A stretch of 64,000 nt of DNA from BOG-931 sp963761525 (lineage in GTDB: Bacteria; Pseudomonadota; Alphaproteobacteria; Rhizobiales; Xanthobacteraceae), in contig CAVXHG010000006.1 in NCBI GenBank assembly GCA_963761525.1, positions 751,813-815,812 on the forward strand, in the 5' to 3' direction. The notes under the pieces are model-generated. The model saw only the letters and a list, made by a program, of their open reading frames with translations. It did no database searches and was not told the DNA's origin. This document shows positions 18,250-27,170 of this stretch, in pieces (position 1 is the first letter of the stretch; the number at the start of each line of letters is the position of its first letter). The position numbers and the translations under genes were made by a program.

Positions 18250-19440
18250 ATGCAACAGAATTCCAATAAACGCCCGTCGGGCGCTGAAGCGGTGAGTGAA
18301 CCGCCTGTATTGCCGGGCCAGGTTGTCCTTGTCTTTCAGGGCGGCGGCGCACTCGGCGCCTATCAGGGCGGTGTTTATCAGGCGCTGCATGAAGCCGGTA
18401 TCGAGCCGCACTGGGTCATCGGTACGTCGATCGGCGCTATCAACGCCGCCATCATCGCTGGCAATGATCCGGCCATGCGGCTGAACCGCCTGCGCGAATT
18501 CTGGGCGCGGATGGAGTGCAAGACGCCGTGGAGCGCGACGCCGTTTTCGCTTTTAGGCGGTAATCTCTTTGGCGCGAATTTGCTGGGCGGCAATTTCGCT
18601 ACACAGATGATGACGATCTTTGGCGGTATCGCCGGATATTTCTCGCCCAACCGCGCGCTCGCCTGGGGTCTCCAGGCCGCGGTCGGCGTCGAGCAGGCGG
18701 CGTTCTACACGATCGATGGACTGCGCGAGACGCTTTCTGCGGTTGTCGATTTCGGAAGCATCAATTCAGGACGGCCGCGCCTGACCGTCGGCGCAGTGAA
18801 TGTGCGCTCCGGCAAAATGCATTATTTCGACAGCCGCGATATCGCGGTCACGCTCAAACACATCCTCGCGTCGGGAGCTTTGCCGCCGGCGTTCCCGGCG
18901 GTGCGTATCGACGGCGATCCGTATTGGGACGGCGGTATCTATTCCAATACGCCGGTCGAAACCGTGTTCGACGATTATCCGCGGCGCGATTCCGTGGTTT
19001 TCACGGTGCAGATGTGGCATGCCGCGGGTCCGGAGCCGGAGTCGCTTTGGCAAGTCCTCAACCGGCAGAAGGACATTCAATTTGCCAGCCGTGCCGATAG
19101 CCATATCGCCCGCCAGGAGCATATTCATCAGCTTCGGCACATTGTGCGCGAGCTTGTGCGGCTGATGCCGGAGGCGCAGCGCGAGACGCCTGAAGTAAAG
19201 GAAATGGCGGGTTACGGCTGCGGTACGATCATGCACATCGTGCGGCTCAACGGGCCCCGGCTTGAGAACGAGGATCATCTGCGCGACATCGATTTCACCA
19301 GCACTGGCATCCACGCGCGCTGGCAGGCGGGATACGCCGACACCATGCGAACCTTGCAACGCCAGCCGTGGAAGATGCGGGTCGATCCGATGGTTGGCGT
19401 CGCCGTCCATGAACCCGATTTGCCGGCTCCGAACTCCTAG
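18250..19440 (+). CDS. Patatin-like phospholipase family protein
   Basis: Predicted lipid acyl hydrolase with a Ser-Asp dyad. The oxyanion motif GGGALGAYQGG starts at residue 31, the nucleophile elbow GTSIGAINAA lies at 58-67 (Ser60), and the aspartate is in WDGGIYSNTP near residue 228. The roughly 395-residue length and a C-terminal extension after the patatin domain match the longer proteobacterial group often found beside polyhydroxyalkanoate or membrane genes. No signal peptide is seen. The substrate is not known. Confidence 0.85.
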   Translation: MQQNSNKRPSGAEAVSEPPVLPGQVVLVFQGGGALGAYQGGVYQALHEAGIEPHWVIGTSIGAINAAIIAGNDPAMRLNRLREFWARMECKTPWSATPFSLLGGNLFGANLLGGNFATQMMTIFGGIAGYFSPNRALAWGLQAAVGVEQAAFYTIDGLRETLSAVVDFGSINSGRPRLTVGAVNVRSGKMHYFDSRDIAVTLKHILASGALPPAFPAVRIDGDPYWDGGIYSNTPVETVFDDYPRRDSVVFTVQMWHAAGPEPESLWQVLNRQKDIQFASRADSHIARQEHIHQLRHIVRELVRLMPEAQRETPEVKEMAGYGCGTIMHIVRLNGPRLENEDHLRDIDFTSTGIHARWQAGYADTMRTLQRQPWKMRVDPMVGVAVHEPDLPAPNS

Positions 19441-19472
19441 ATCGCGGCCACGTCGATAGCCTATGCTATCTG

Positions 19473-20819
19473 ATGCCTAACCCGGGTTTCGACACGATCG
19501 CGGAAACGGCGTCGAGCACTGACGCGTCGTTGCATCGGATTCTGGTGGTCGGTGGCGGGGCCGGCGGCTTGCGCCTCACGTCGCTGCTGGGTGCTTCCCT
19601 GGGACGGCGTCATCAGGCTTCGATCACGCTGCTGGACAAGTCGCGCATCCATGTCTGGAAACCGCTTCTGCACGAAGTGGCGTCGGGATCGATGGACAGC
19701 GAAACCGATTCGCTTGAGTTGATCGGTCACGCGCGGCGCCGCCATTATCGCTATCGCATCGGCGCCATGATCGATCTTCATCGCGCCAAGCGGCAGATTC
19801 ACGTCTCGCCGAGCGTGGACGAAGACGGCCAGACCGTGATCCCGCCGCGCGTCCTCGGCTACGACACTTTGGTGATTGCAGTTGGCAGTCAATCCAATGA
19901 CTTCGGCACGCCGGGCGTCGCGGAGCACGCTATCGCGCTCGACACCGTCGATCAGGCGGCGCGCTTCAATCGCCGTATGATCAACGCCTGTTTGCGCGCC
20001 AATGCCCAATACGAGCCGCTGCGTCCCGGCCAATTGCACTGTGCCATCGTCGGCGCCGGGGCCACCGGCGTCGAATTGGCTGCCGAATTGCATAAATCAA
20101 TGCGCGATCTTGCCTCATACAATCTCGACCGCATCGATTTCGACAAGCACATCAAGATCGAGCTGATCGAGGCGGCGCCGCGGATCTTGCCAGCGCTGCC
20201 GGAAAGTCTCGCAACGGCGACCGCCGACGTGCTGCGCCAGCTTGGCGTTAATATCCGAACCGGAACCCGCGTCATGGAAGTCCGCGCCGGCGAGGTTATT
20301 CTGGCCTCAGGCGAAAGCTTGCCGGCCGAACTCATCGTATGGGCCGCCGGCATCAAGGCGCCGGATTTTCTGCGCGATCTCGACGGTCTTGAATCCGACA
20401 GGATCAATCGGCTCGTGGTGCGGCCGACGCTGCAGTCGACGCGCGACGACGATGTATTCGCGATCGGCGATTGCGCCCATTGCGTATTGCCGGGAATGAC
20501 GGAGCCGCTGCCGCCCCGCGCCCAGACCGCCCATCAGCAGGCCGACTTCATGGTCAAGGCCATCAAGGCCCGGCTGCGCGGGGCGCCGCTGCCGGATTTC
20601 AAATACCGCGACCGCGGATCGCTGGTGGCGCTCTCCGAATACGGCACGCTTGGGATCGTGTTTCATAACGTGAAAATGCAGGGGCTTCTGGCCAGGCTTG
20701 CCTACCTGTCGCTGCACAAGCGGCATCTCCAGGCTTTGCACGGCACCTTCAAGGTCGCGCTCGATACGCTGGTCAAGGGCGTTACCCGTCGCACCGAACC
20801 ACGGATCAAACTGCATTAA
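19473..20819 (+). CDS. Type II NADH dehydrogenase-like FAD oxidoreductase
   Basis: 448 residues with two dinucleotide-binding folds: ILVVGGGAGGLRL for FAD (about 22-34) and CAIVGAGATGVELAAEL for NAD(P)H (about 190-206). The FAD-closing motif VFAIGDCAHC sits near 328. Such single-subunit enzymes pass electrons from NADH to quinone at the membrane face without pumping protons, and the C-terminal hydrophobic/basic segment fits membrane attachment. It follows the patatin gene by 32 bases, so the two may be cotranscribed. Confidence 0.85.
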   Translation: MPNPGFDTIAETASSTDASLHRILVVGGGAGGLRLTSLLGASLGRRHQASITLLDKSRIHVWKPLLHEVASGSMDSETDSLELIGHARRRHYRYRIGAMIDLHRAKRQIHVSPSVDEDGQTVIPPRVLGYDTLVIAVGSQSNDFGTPGVAEHAIALDTVDQAARFNRRMINACLRANAQYEPLRPGQLHCAIVGAGATGVELAAELHKSMRDLASYNLDRIDFDKHIKIELIEAAPRILPALPESLATATADVLRQLGVNIRTGTRVMEVRAGEVILASGESLPAELIVWAAGIKAPDFLRDLDGLESDRINRLVVRPTLQSTRDDDVFAIGDCAHCVLPGMTEPLPPRAQTAHQQADFMVKAIKARLRGAPLPDFKYRDRGSLVALSEYGTLGIVFHNVKMQGLLARLAYLSLHKRHLQALHGTFKVALDTLVKGVTRRTEPRIKLH

Positions 20820-20843
20820 CATCGCAGCGAGACGCGAGGTCGG

Positions 20844-21686
20844 CTATTTTTGCTCGGATGTTTCCTGGTGCCACACCAGCAAACGGCGGCGGGCAAATGC
20901 CATCGCCTTGATCAGCGCATAGCCGACCACGGCGATCTCGACGATGCCGGCAAACACGCCGGGCGAGTTGGCGAAGCGCGACGCCCCCATCATGGCGCCA
21001 CCAAGCCCGTAGCCGCCCATCACCATCTCGGCGATGATGCAGACAATCAGCGAAATCGGCAGCGCTACCTGCAGCCCGGTGAGGATTTGCGGCGCGGCCG
21101 CTGGCAGCACGATCTGCCACATGATCTGCCGTTCGGTCGCGCCCATATTGCGCGCCGACCACAACAGCTCTTTCTCGACCGCGGCGATGCCGGCCAGCGT
21201 CGCCGTCACCACCGGAAAGATTCCGTCGAATACGACCATCGAAATTTTCGACAGATCGTAGACCCCGAGCCACAAAATGATGATCGGAAGGAACGCGATC
21301 TTCGGCATCGGGAAGCCGACTGAAATGATCGGATCGAAAAACCATCGCGCGATCTTTGAGCGTGCCATCACCGTTGCAAGCGCGATGCCGCAGATCGAGG
21401 CAATGACAAATCCGGTCAGGGCGCGGAACATCGTGAGCCCGAGATTGATCCAGAGAATGCCGCTCGCCGCATCCTTGTAGATGTAGGCGACGACCACGCT
21501 GAAGCGCGGCAGCATGAACGGTGTCACCCTGCCGCTGCGGGCCAACAATTCCCAGGCCAGCAGCATCAGCAGGATCGAGAATAGGCCGGCGCCGACGCGG
21601 AATGCGGCGTCGAACCGTCTCGCTCCGTCGGATGCGAGATCGGCCGCGGCGGCGGCGAGCGTGGCCTGGTCGTCTACTCGCGCCAT
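20844..21686 (-). CDS. NitT/TauT-type ABC transporter permease (second permease)
   Basis: 280 residues with about six membrane segments, starting LFSILLMLLAWELLARSG after a cytoplasmic N-terminus. The EAA-type loop reads SARNMGATERQIMWQIVLP. The ATG at 21686 overlaps the end of the other permease by 13 bases; the in-frame stretch upstream is antisense-like and was not used. Together with the next two genes it forms an importer with two different permeases and one ATPase. Confidence 0.87.
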   Translation of the reverse strand: MARVDDQATLAAAAADLASDGARRFDAAFRVGAGLFSILLMLLAWELLARSGRVTPFMLPRFSVVVAYIYKDAASGILWINLGLTMFRALTGFVIASICGIALATVMARSKIARWFFDPIISVGFPMPKIAFLPIIILWLGVYDLSKISMVVFDGIFPVVTATLAGIAAVEKELLWSARNMGATERQIMWQIVLPAAAPQILTGLQVALPISLIVCIIAEMVMGGYGLGGAMMGASRFANSPGVFAGIVEIAVVGYALIKAMAFARRRLLVWHQETSEQK

Positions 21687-22414
21687 CGCAATAACCAATT
21701 CATGAGAAGCTGATAGATGCGGTCGGCGCCGAAGCCGAGCAGCGCCACCGTGAGCACGACCGCATACATGCCTTCGTAGGCGCCGGTCGAACCGAGATAG
21801 CCGATCAGATAGCCGAAACCTGATTGCGACACGATCAGCTCGGAGCTCACCAGCAGGATGAACGCGAGCGCCAGCGCGGTGCGGATGCCGTTGAGGATTT
21901 CCGGCAGCGCGCTCGGCATGATCACATCCCACATCATGCGCAGCCGGCCCGCGCCCATGCTGCGCGCCGACCAGACCAGCGCGTGATCGCTGCCGCGCGC
22001 GCCGTTATAGGCGCCGATGGTGACCGGGATCATGCAGCCGAGAAAGATCAGCAAGATCTTCGAGCCGTTGCCGAAGCCGAGCCACAGTACGGTGACGGGA
22101 ATGAGCGCCGACTTCGGCAGCGGATAGAACAATTCCACCAACGGATTGATGAAGATATCGAGCAACTTGAAGCGCGCCATGGCGAGGCCAAGTCCGCCGC
22201 CGATAACGATAGCAAACGCGAGGCCTGCGGCGGCGCGATAGAGCGACGCCGCGCCGTTATCGATCAGTTCGCCGTCGCGGATGAGATCGACCCATGCCGC
22301 ACCCACATTGGTCAACGACGGTAGCGCACTGGAGTCGACCAGATGAAGCCGCGCCGTCAGCTCCCAGCCCAACGCCAGTAGCAGCAGCGGCAGGTATTTG
22401 ATCGCGGTTTGCAT
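21674..22414 (-). CDS. NitT/TauT-type ABC transporter permease (first permease)
   Basis: 246 residues, hydrophobic throughout, with the EAA-type loop SARSMGAGRLRMMWDVIMPSA. The stop of the ATPase overlaps the start as TGATG; a GTG one codon upstream is an alternative. It forms a heterodimeric membrane channel with the next gene. Confidence 0.87.
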   Translation of the reverse strand: MQTAIKYLPLLLLALGWELTARLHLVDSSALPSLTNVGAAWVDLIRDGELIDNGAASLYRAAAGLAFAIVIGGGLGLAMARFKLLDIFINPLVELFYPLPKSALIPVTVLWLGFGNGSKILLIFLGCMIPVTIGAYNGARGSDHALVWSARSMGAGRLRMMWDVIMPSALPEILNGIRTALALAFILLVSSELIVSQSGFGYLIGYLGSTGAYEGMYAVVLTVALLGFGADRIYQLLMNWLLRWRE

Positions 22415-23238
22415 CACACCGGCACCGTGCCTTGGGCCACCGTTCCTTGCGCCACCGTTCCCTGCGCCTTGATCGCTTCGTCGCGCACAAGGCCCCAGAT
22501 CTCATCGGTCTGCTCGACGAAGGCCTTGCTGCGAAACAAGCCGGGATCGCTCTTGTCGAGCTTGATGTCGACGATCGCCTTGATCTGTCCCGGCCGTGCC
22601 GACATGACGGCCACGCGCCCGGCGAGATAGACCGCCTCCTGAACGTCGTGGGTGACGAAGATCACGGTCTTCGGCGTGCGCTGCCAGATGCTGAGCAGCT
22701 CGGCCTGCATCAGCGAGCGGGTCTGGGCGTCGAGCGCACCGAATGGCTCGTCCATCAGGAGAATATTCGGATCGAACGCCAGCGTTCGCGCGATCGCGGT
22801 GCGCTGCTTCATGCCGCCGGAAAGCTGCGACGGATAGCTTTCCTCAAAGCCGCGCAGCCCGACAAGATTGATGAAATCCTGCGCCCGCTGCTCGCGCTCG
22901 AGGCGCGGCATTCCCTGCCGTTCCAGGCCGTAAAGGATGTTGCCGCGCACAGTTTTCCAGGGGAACAGCGCGAAGTGCTGAAATACGATGCCGCGATCCG
23001 GTCCCGGCGCGACCACCGGCTTGCCTTCGACCGTGATGCGGCCGCCCTCGATCGGCAGGAAGCCGCCAACCAGATAGAGCAGGGTAGACTTGCCGCAGCC
23101 CGATGGGCCCAGCAGCGCCACGAATTCCCGAGGGTGCACTTCCAGCGATACATCGGAAAGCGCCCGCACGACGCGCCCGTGGGACGGCCGATAGGTGTGG
23201 TTCACCCCCTCGACGACGATCTGCGCTTCCCCAGTCAT
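22414..23238 (-). CDS. NitT/TauT-type ABC transporter ATP-binding protein with repeat-extended C-terminus
   Basis: 274 residues with Walker A GPSGCGKST (44-52), Q-loop VFQHFALFPW (85-94), signature LSGGMKQR (139-146) and Walker B NILLMDEP (158-165). The last residues are three QGTV(A/P) units made by a 15-bp tandem repeat, an unusual tail for this family. GGGGAAGA precedes the ATG. No binding protein lies in the operon; the paralogues at 15.9-18.0 kb are candidates. Confidence 0.9.
   Translation of the reverse strand: MTGEAQIVVEGVNHTYRPSHGRVVRALSDVSLEVHPREFVALLGPSGCGKSTLLYLVGGFLPIEGGRITVEGKPVVAPGPDRGIVFQHFALFPWKTVRGNILYGLERQGMPRLEREQRAQDFINLVGLRGFEESYPSQLSGGMKQRTAIARTLAFDPNILLMDEPFGALDAQTRSLMQAELLSIWQRTPKTVIFVTHDVQEAVYLAGRVAVMSARPGQIKAIVDIKLDKSDPGLFRSKAFVEQTDEIWGLVRDEAIKAQGTVAQGTVAQGTVPV
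22421..22465. repeat. Three 15-bp tandem repeat units at the 3' end of the ATPase gene
   Basis: Units at 22421-22435, 22436-22450 and 22451-22465; the last two differ at one base. The 15-bp unit keeps the frame, so copy number changes would alter only the length of the protein tail. Confidence 0.75.
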
Positions 23239-23351
23239 TCTTCCCCATGCGGCTCCGTTTCATTGCTCACGGAGCCGGCGGCACCCTAGCCGGAATGACG
23301 GGCCACGCAAAAGCGGCTATATGTCCCTTCAAGCCAATCGGAAAAAATTTG

Positions 23352-25489
23352 ATGGAACGCTCGTTCAAAAAAGAGGTCGATGCGCTACGGCTCGGCGACG
23401 GCGAAGTCTTTCGTGGCGAGGGCATCCTTGCGGTCACCAAGGCGCTGCTGCAATCCGGCGTGAGCTATGTCGGCGGCTATCAGGGCGCGCCGGTTTCTCA
23501 TCTGCTCGACGTTATGGTCGATGCCGAAGACCTGCTGACCGATCTCGGCGTTCATGTCGAGACTTGCACCAACGAAGCGGCCGCTGCCGCGATGCTCGGC
23601 GCCTCGATCAATTATCCGCTGCGTGGTGCGGTGACCTGGAAATCCATCGTCGGCACCAATGTCGCGGCCGATGCGCTGTCGAATCTGGCTTCACCCGGCG
23701 TGATCGGCGGCGCGCTGATCGTGCTCGGTGAGGATTACGGCGAGGGCGCAAGCGTCATCCAGGAGCGCTCCTACGCCTACGCCATGAAGTCTTCGATCTG
23801 GCTGCTCGATCCGCGGCCTGATCTGCCGACGCATCGTCCATATGGTCGAAAAAGCTTTCGAACTGTCCGAGGCGACCCATGCGCCGGTGATGCTCGATTT
23901 GCGGGTACGCGCCTGCCACGTTACCGGCGAGTTCATCGCCAAGGACAATAAACGCGGCGCCTATAGCGGGGTGCATCGCCTCAACGGTCCGCCGCGCTTC
24001 GAATATGGCCGGCTGGCGCACCCACCGGTGATCTTCACCCAGGAGCGGCTCAAGATTGAGGAGCGGCTGCCGGCGGCGCAAAAATTCATCCGCGAGCAGA
24101 AGCTCAACGAAATCATCCCGGGCGAGCTCAACGACATCGGCATTATCGTGCTCGGCGGGTTGACCAGCAACTTGCTTCGCGCGCTCGGCCGGCTCGATCT
24201 CGCCGATCTCTACGGCGCCTCGCGCATCCCGATCTACGTCCTCAACGTCGCCTATCCGCTGGTGCCGGAGGAATTGAAAGATTTTTGCGCCGGCAAACGC
24301 GCGGTGCTGGTGGTCGAAGAAGGCTCGCCGGAATATGTCGAGCAGCAAATCAACAGCATCCTGCGTAACGCCGATATCAATACGCGCGTGCTCGGCAAGG
24401 AGTGCCTGTCGCGCAGCGGCGATTACAATGCCGAGGCCCTGCTGCGCGGTATCGCCGCGTTTGCAAAGGAGACGCGGCCGGCTGGCATTGACGCCGACGC
24501 CATTGTTGCGCGGGTCGATGAATTCGTCGCGCACAAGCCCGGCTTGATCGATACCGTCGGCGATATCCCGCCACGGCCGCCGAACTTCTGCACCGGTTGC
24601 CCGGAGCGGCCGGTGTTCGCCGCGATCAAGCTCATGCAGCGCGAACTCGGCCCGACCCATATCAGCGCCGATATCGGCTGCCACTCGTTCGCGACCTTTG
24701 CGCCGTTTTCGCTCGGCAATTCGATTCTCGGCTACGGCATGTCGCTCGCCAGCGCTGCCGCCGTGACGCCGAACATGGAACGGCGTCCGATCTCAATCAT
24801 GGGCGACGGCGGTTTCTGGCACAACGGCCTGATCACCGGCGTTGCCTCGAATATGTTCAACAAGGGCGATGGCGTGCTGATCGTGATGCAGAACGGCTAC
24901 GCCTCTGCGACCGGCCAGCAATATCTGCCATCGAGCGCCGCCAACCGCAGCGGCACGCCGACCGGCATCAGCATCGAAAAGACGGTGCGCTCGCTCGGCG
25001 TCACATGGCTGCGCACCGTGCACACCTACAGCGTCGGCAAGATGGTGGATACGCTGAAGGAGGCGATGCGCACGGCGGAGCGCGGGCTGAAAGTCATCAT
25101 CGCCGATGGCGAATGCATGCTGGCGCGGCAACGGCGCATCCGCGCCGAGGATGCCGAGAAGCTCAAGCGCGGCGAGCGCGTGGTGAAAACCCGCTATGGC
25201 GTCGATGACGAAATCTGCACCGGCGATCATTCCTGCATCCGCCTTTCCGGCTGCCCTTCGCTGACGGTGAAGCCCAATCCCGATCCGCTGCGCACCGATC
25301 CGGTGGCGGCAGTGATCGAAAGCTGCGTCGGCTGCGGGCTGTGCGGCGAGGTCGCGCATGCGGCGGTGCTGTGCCCGTCGTTCTATCAAGACCGATATCG
25401 TCAGCAATCCGAACTGGTGGGACCGGGCGCTGTTTCGGATGCGCAGCACGGTCATCGGATGGCTGCGCGGCAGTTGCCGAGACGAGTGA
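23352..25489 (+). CDS. Indolepyruvate:ferredoxin oxidoreductase alpha subunit-like (IorA), two frameshifts
   Basis: Thiamine-diphosphate subunit that oxidatively decarboxylates aryl-pyruvates to acyl-CoA. Visible are the pyrimidine-binding domain (GYQGAPVSHLLD, TNEAAAAAMLGAS), the diphosphate domain (IMGDGGFWHNG, MQNGYASATGQQ) and a C-terminal 4Fe-4S segment ESCVGCGLCGEVAH with further cysteines. Net +1 breaks lie at 23831-23832 (AC[G/C] before ATC GTC) and 25386-25387 (TA[T/C] before AAG ACC). Corrected, it has about 711 residues and ends WLRGSCRDE at the TGA 25487-25489. The beta subunit gene follows after 95 bases. Confidence 0.82.
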
Positions 25490-25517
25490 GCCGCTCTCCG
25501 AAAGCAGACAGCTGTGC

Positions 25518-25536
25518 CTCTCCCACAAGCGGAGAG
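25518..25536. repeat. Short hairpin between iorA- and iorB-like genes
   Basis: CTCTCC and GGAGAG flank a 7-base loop in the 95-base gap. It resembles the purine/pyrimidine hairpins scattered in intergenic DNA of this group; no T-run follows. Confidence 0.4.
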
Positions 25537-25584
25537 AGAGCCGGCTCTGCGGGCCGTTGGCGCACAAAACGCGTTGTTCGTCCG

Positions 25585-27096
25585 ATGACGATCCTGATCG
25601 CCGCGCTCGGCGGCGAAGGCGGCGGCGTGCTGACCGACTGGATCGTCGCGGCGGCGGAAGCCAGAACTTTCCGGTGCAGTGGACGTCGATCCCCGGCGTC
25701 GCGCAGCGCACCGGCGCGACCACCTATCACATCGAGATGGTGCCGGCGGCGCGCCGAGATCGGCGCCGCGCCCGGTACTGGCGCTGGCGCCCGGCATCGG
25801 CGACGTCGATATCGTGGTGGCGAGCGAACTGATGGAGGCCGGCCGCGCCATCGCCGGCGGCTTCGTCACCCGCGAGCGCACCACCACCATCGCCTCGACC
25901 AGCCGCTCCTATCTCGATCGTCGAGAAGATGGCGATGGGCGATGGCCGCTACGATCAGCAGAAACTGCTGCAAGCGGTCGAGAAAAATTCGCAAGGCCAC
26001 GCTGCTGCTCGATCTGGAAGCGATCGCCAAACAGAGCGGCGCGATGATCAACGCGGTGATGCTGGGCGTCATCGCCGGCGCCGGCGCGCTGCCGATTCCG
26101 GCCGAAGCGTTCGAAGCCGCGATCCGCGACGACGGCAAAGCGGTCGATACCAATCTGCGCGGTTTCCGCGCCGGGTTCGACGCCGCGCGCAGCGGCGCGC
26201 AGCCGCGCCGCGATCCGTTCAAGCGCTATCGCGCGCCCGATGCCTCGCTGGCCGACCTCGAACGCGAGATCGAGCGCATGCCGGAAGCGGCACGCGCGTT
26301 CATGATCGAGGGCGTGCGCCGTCTCGCGTCTACCAGGACCTCGGCTATGCGCGGCTTTATCTCGATCGCCTCGGGCCGATCCGCGACGCCGATGCGAAGG
26401 CCAATGCCGACGGCCGGTTGCTCGCCGAAACCGCGCGGCATCTGGCGCGTGCGGATGTCGTACGAGGACGTGATCCGCGTCGCCCAGGCCAAGATCGATC
26501 CGGCGCGGTTCTCGCGCATTGTCGCGCAGTATGGCGTGAAGGCCGATCAGCCGTTCACGGTGACGGAATTTCTCAAACCCGGCGTCGAGGAATTCTGCTC
26601 GGTGCTGCCGCCATGGCTGGCAACGCGCATTCTTGCGTTCGCCGAGCGCCATCCCCGGCTCGCCGCGGCGCACTGGGGCATGGAGATCAATACGGCCTCG
26701 ATCTCCGGTTTCCTGCGCTTCTACATTCTCGCGAAGTTGCGCGGCTTCCGGCCGCAGGACATGCGTTTCCAGGAGGAACAGCGCGAGATCGAAAGCTGGC
26801 TGCGCATGATCGTGCGCGCCGCGCCGCTCTCCGCCGAACTCGCGGTCGAGATTGCCGAATGTGCGCGGCTGATCAAAGGCTATGGCGACACCCACAAGCG
26901 CGGCAGCGACAACTACCGGACCATCGTGTCGCAGGTGATCGAGCCGGCGCTGGCCGGCGCGATGCCGGTGCAACAAGCCGCCGATGCGGTCGCCAGTGCG
27001 CGCACCGCGGCTCTGCTCGATCCGGAAGGCGAGGCGCTGTCGAAATGCCTCGCCGACATCGCCATGCAATCGAGCCATCGGATCGCCGCTGAATAG
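25585..27096 (+). CDS. Indolepyruvate:ferredoxin oxidoreductase beta subunit-like (IorB), seven frameshifts
   Basis: Begins TILIAALGGEGGGVLTDWIV, the gamma-type domain shared with pyruvate:ferredoxin oxidoreductases, followed by SIPGVAQRTGATTYHIE and a long C-terminal region (VAQAKIDPARF to QSSHRIAAE) seen in the longer IorB forms. The frame breaks at 25659-25661 (three bases at one wobble), 25751-25752, 25773-25774, 25915-25916, 25991-25992, near 26326 and at 26450-26451. All but the one near 26326 fit doubled third bases of one codon, mostly synonymous; that one fits a lost G. Corrected, it has about 500 residues. Confidence 0.75.
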   Translation: MTILIAALGGEGGGVLTDWIVAAAEARTFRCSGRRSPASRSAPARPPITSRWCRRRAEIGAAPGTGAGARHRRRRYRGGERTDGGRPRHRRRLRHPRAHHHHRLDQPLLSRSSRRWRWAMAATISRNCCKRSRKIRKATLLLDLEAIAKQSGAMINAVMLGVIAGAGALPIPAEAFEAAIRDDGKAVDTNLRGFRAGFDAARSGAQPRRDPFKRYRAPDASLADLEREIERMPEAARAFMIEGVRRLASTRTSAMRGFISIASGRSATPMRRPMPTAGCSPKPRGIWRVRMSYEDVIRVAQAKIDPARFSRIVAQYGVKADQPFTVTEFLKPGVEEFCSVLPPWLATRILAFAERHPRLAAAHWGMEINTASISGFLRFYILAKLRGFRPQDMRFQEEQREIESWLRMIVRAAPLSAELAVEIAECARLIKGYGDTHKRGSDNYRTIVSQVIEPALAGAMPVQQAADAVASARTAALLDPEGEALSKCLADIAMQSSHRIAAE

Positions 27097-27170
27097 CAGC
27101 GAAAATCGCGGCTTTTTACCTCGAATTAACTATCCGCGTTAATGCTGGGGGGATTGCCGGTGATGGTCTG

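Noticed and set aside
23842..27096. A single giant iorA-iorB fusion protein
   Set aside because: The continuous frame arises only because frameshifts cancel; the middle part is nonsense and the corrected iorA has its own stop at 25487-25489 while iorB has its own start.
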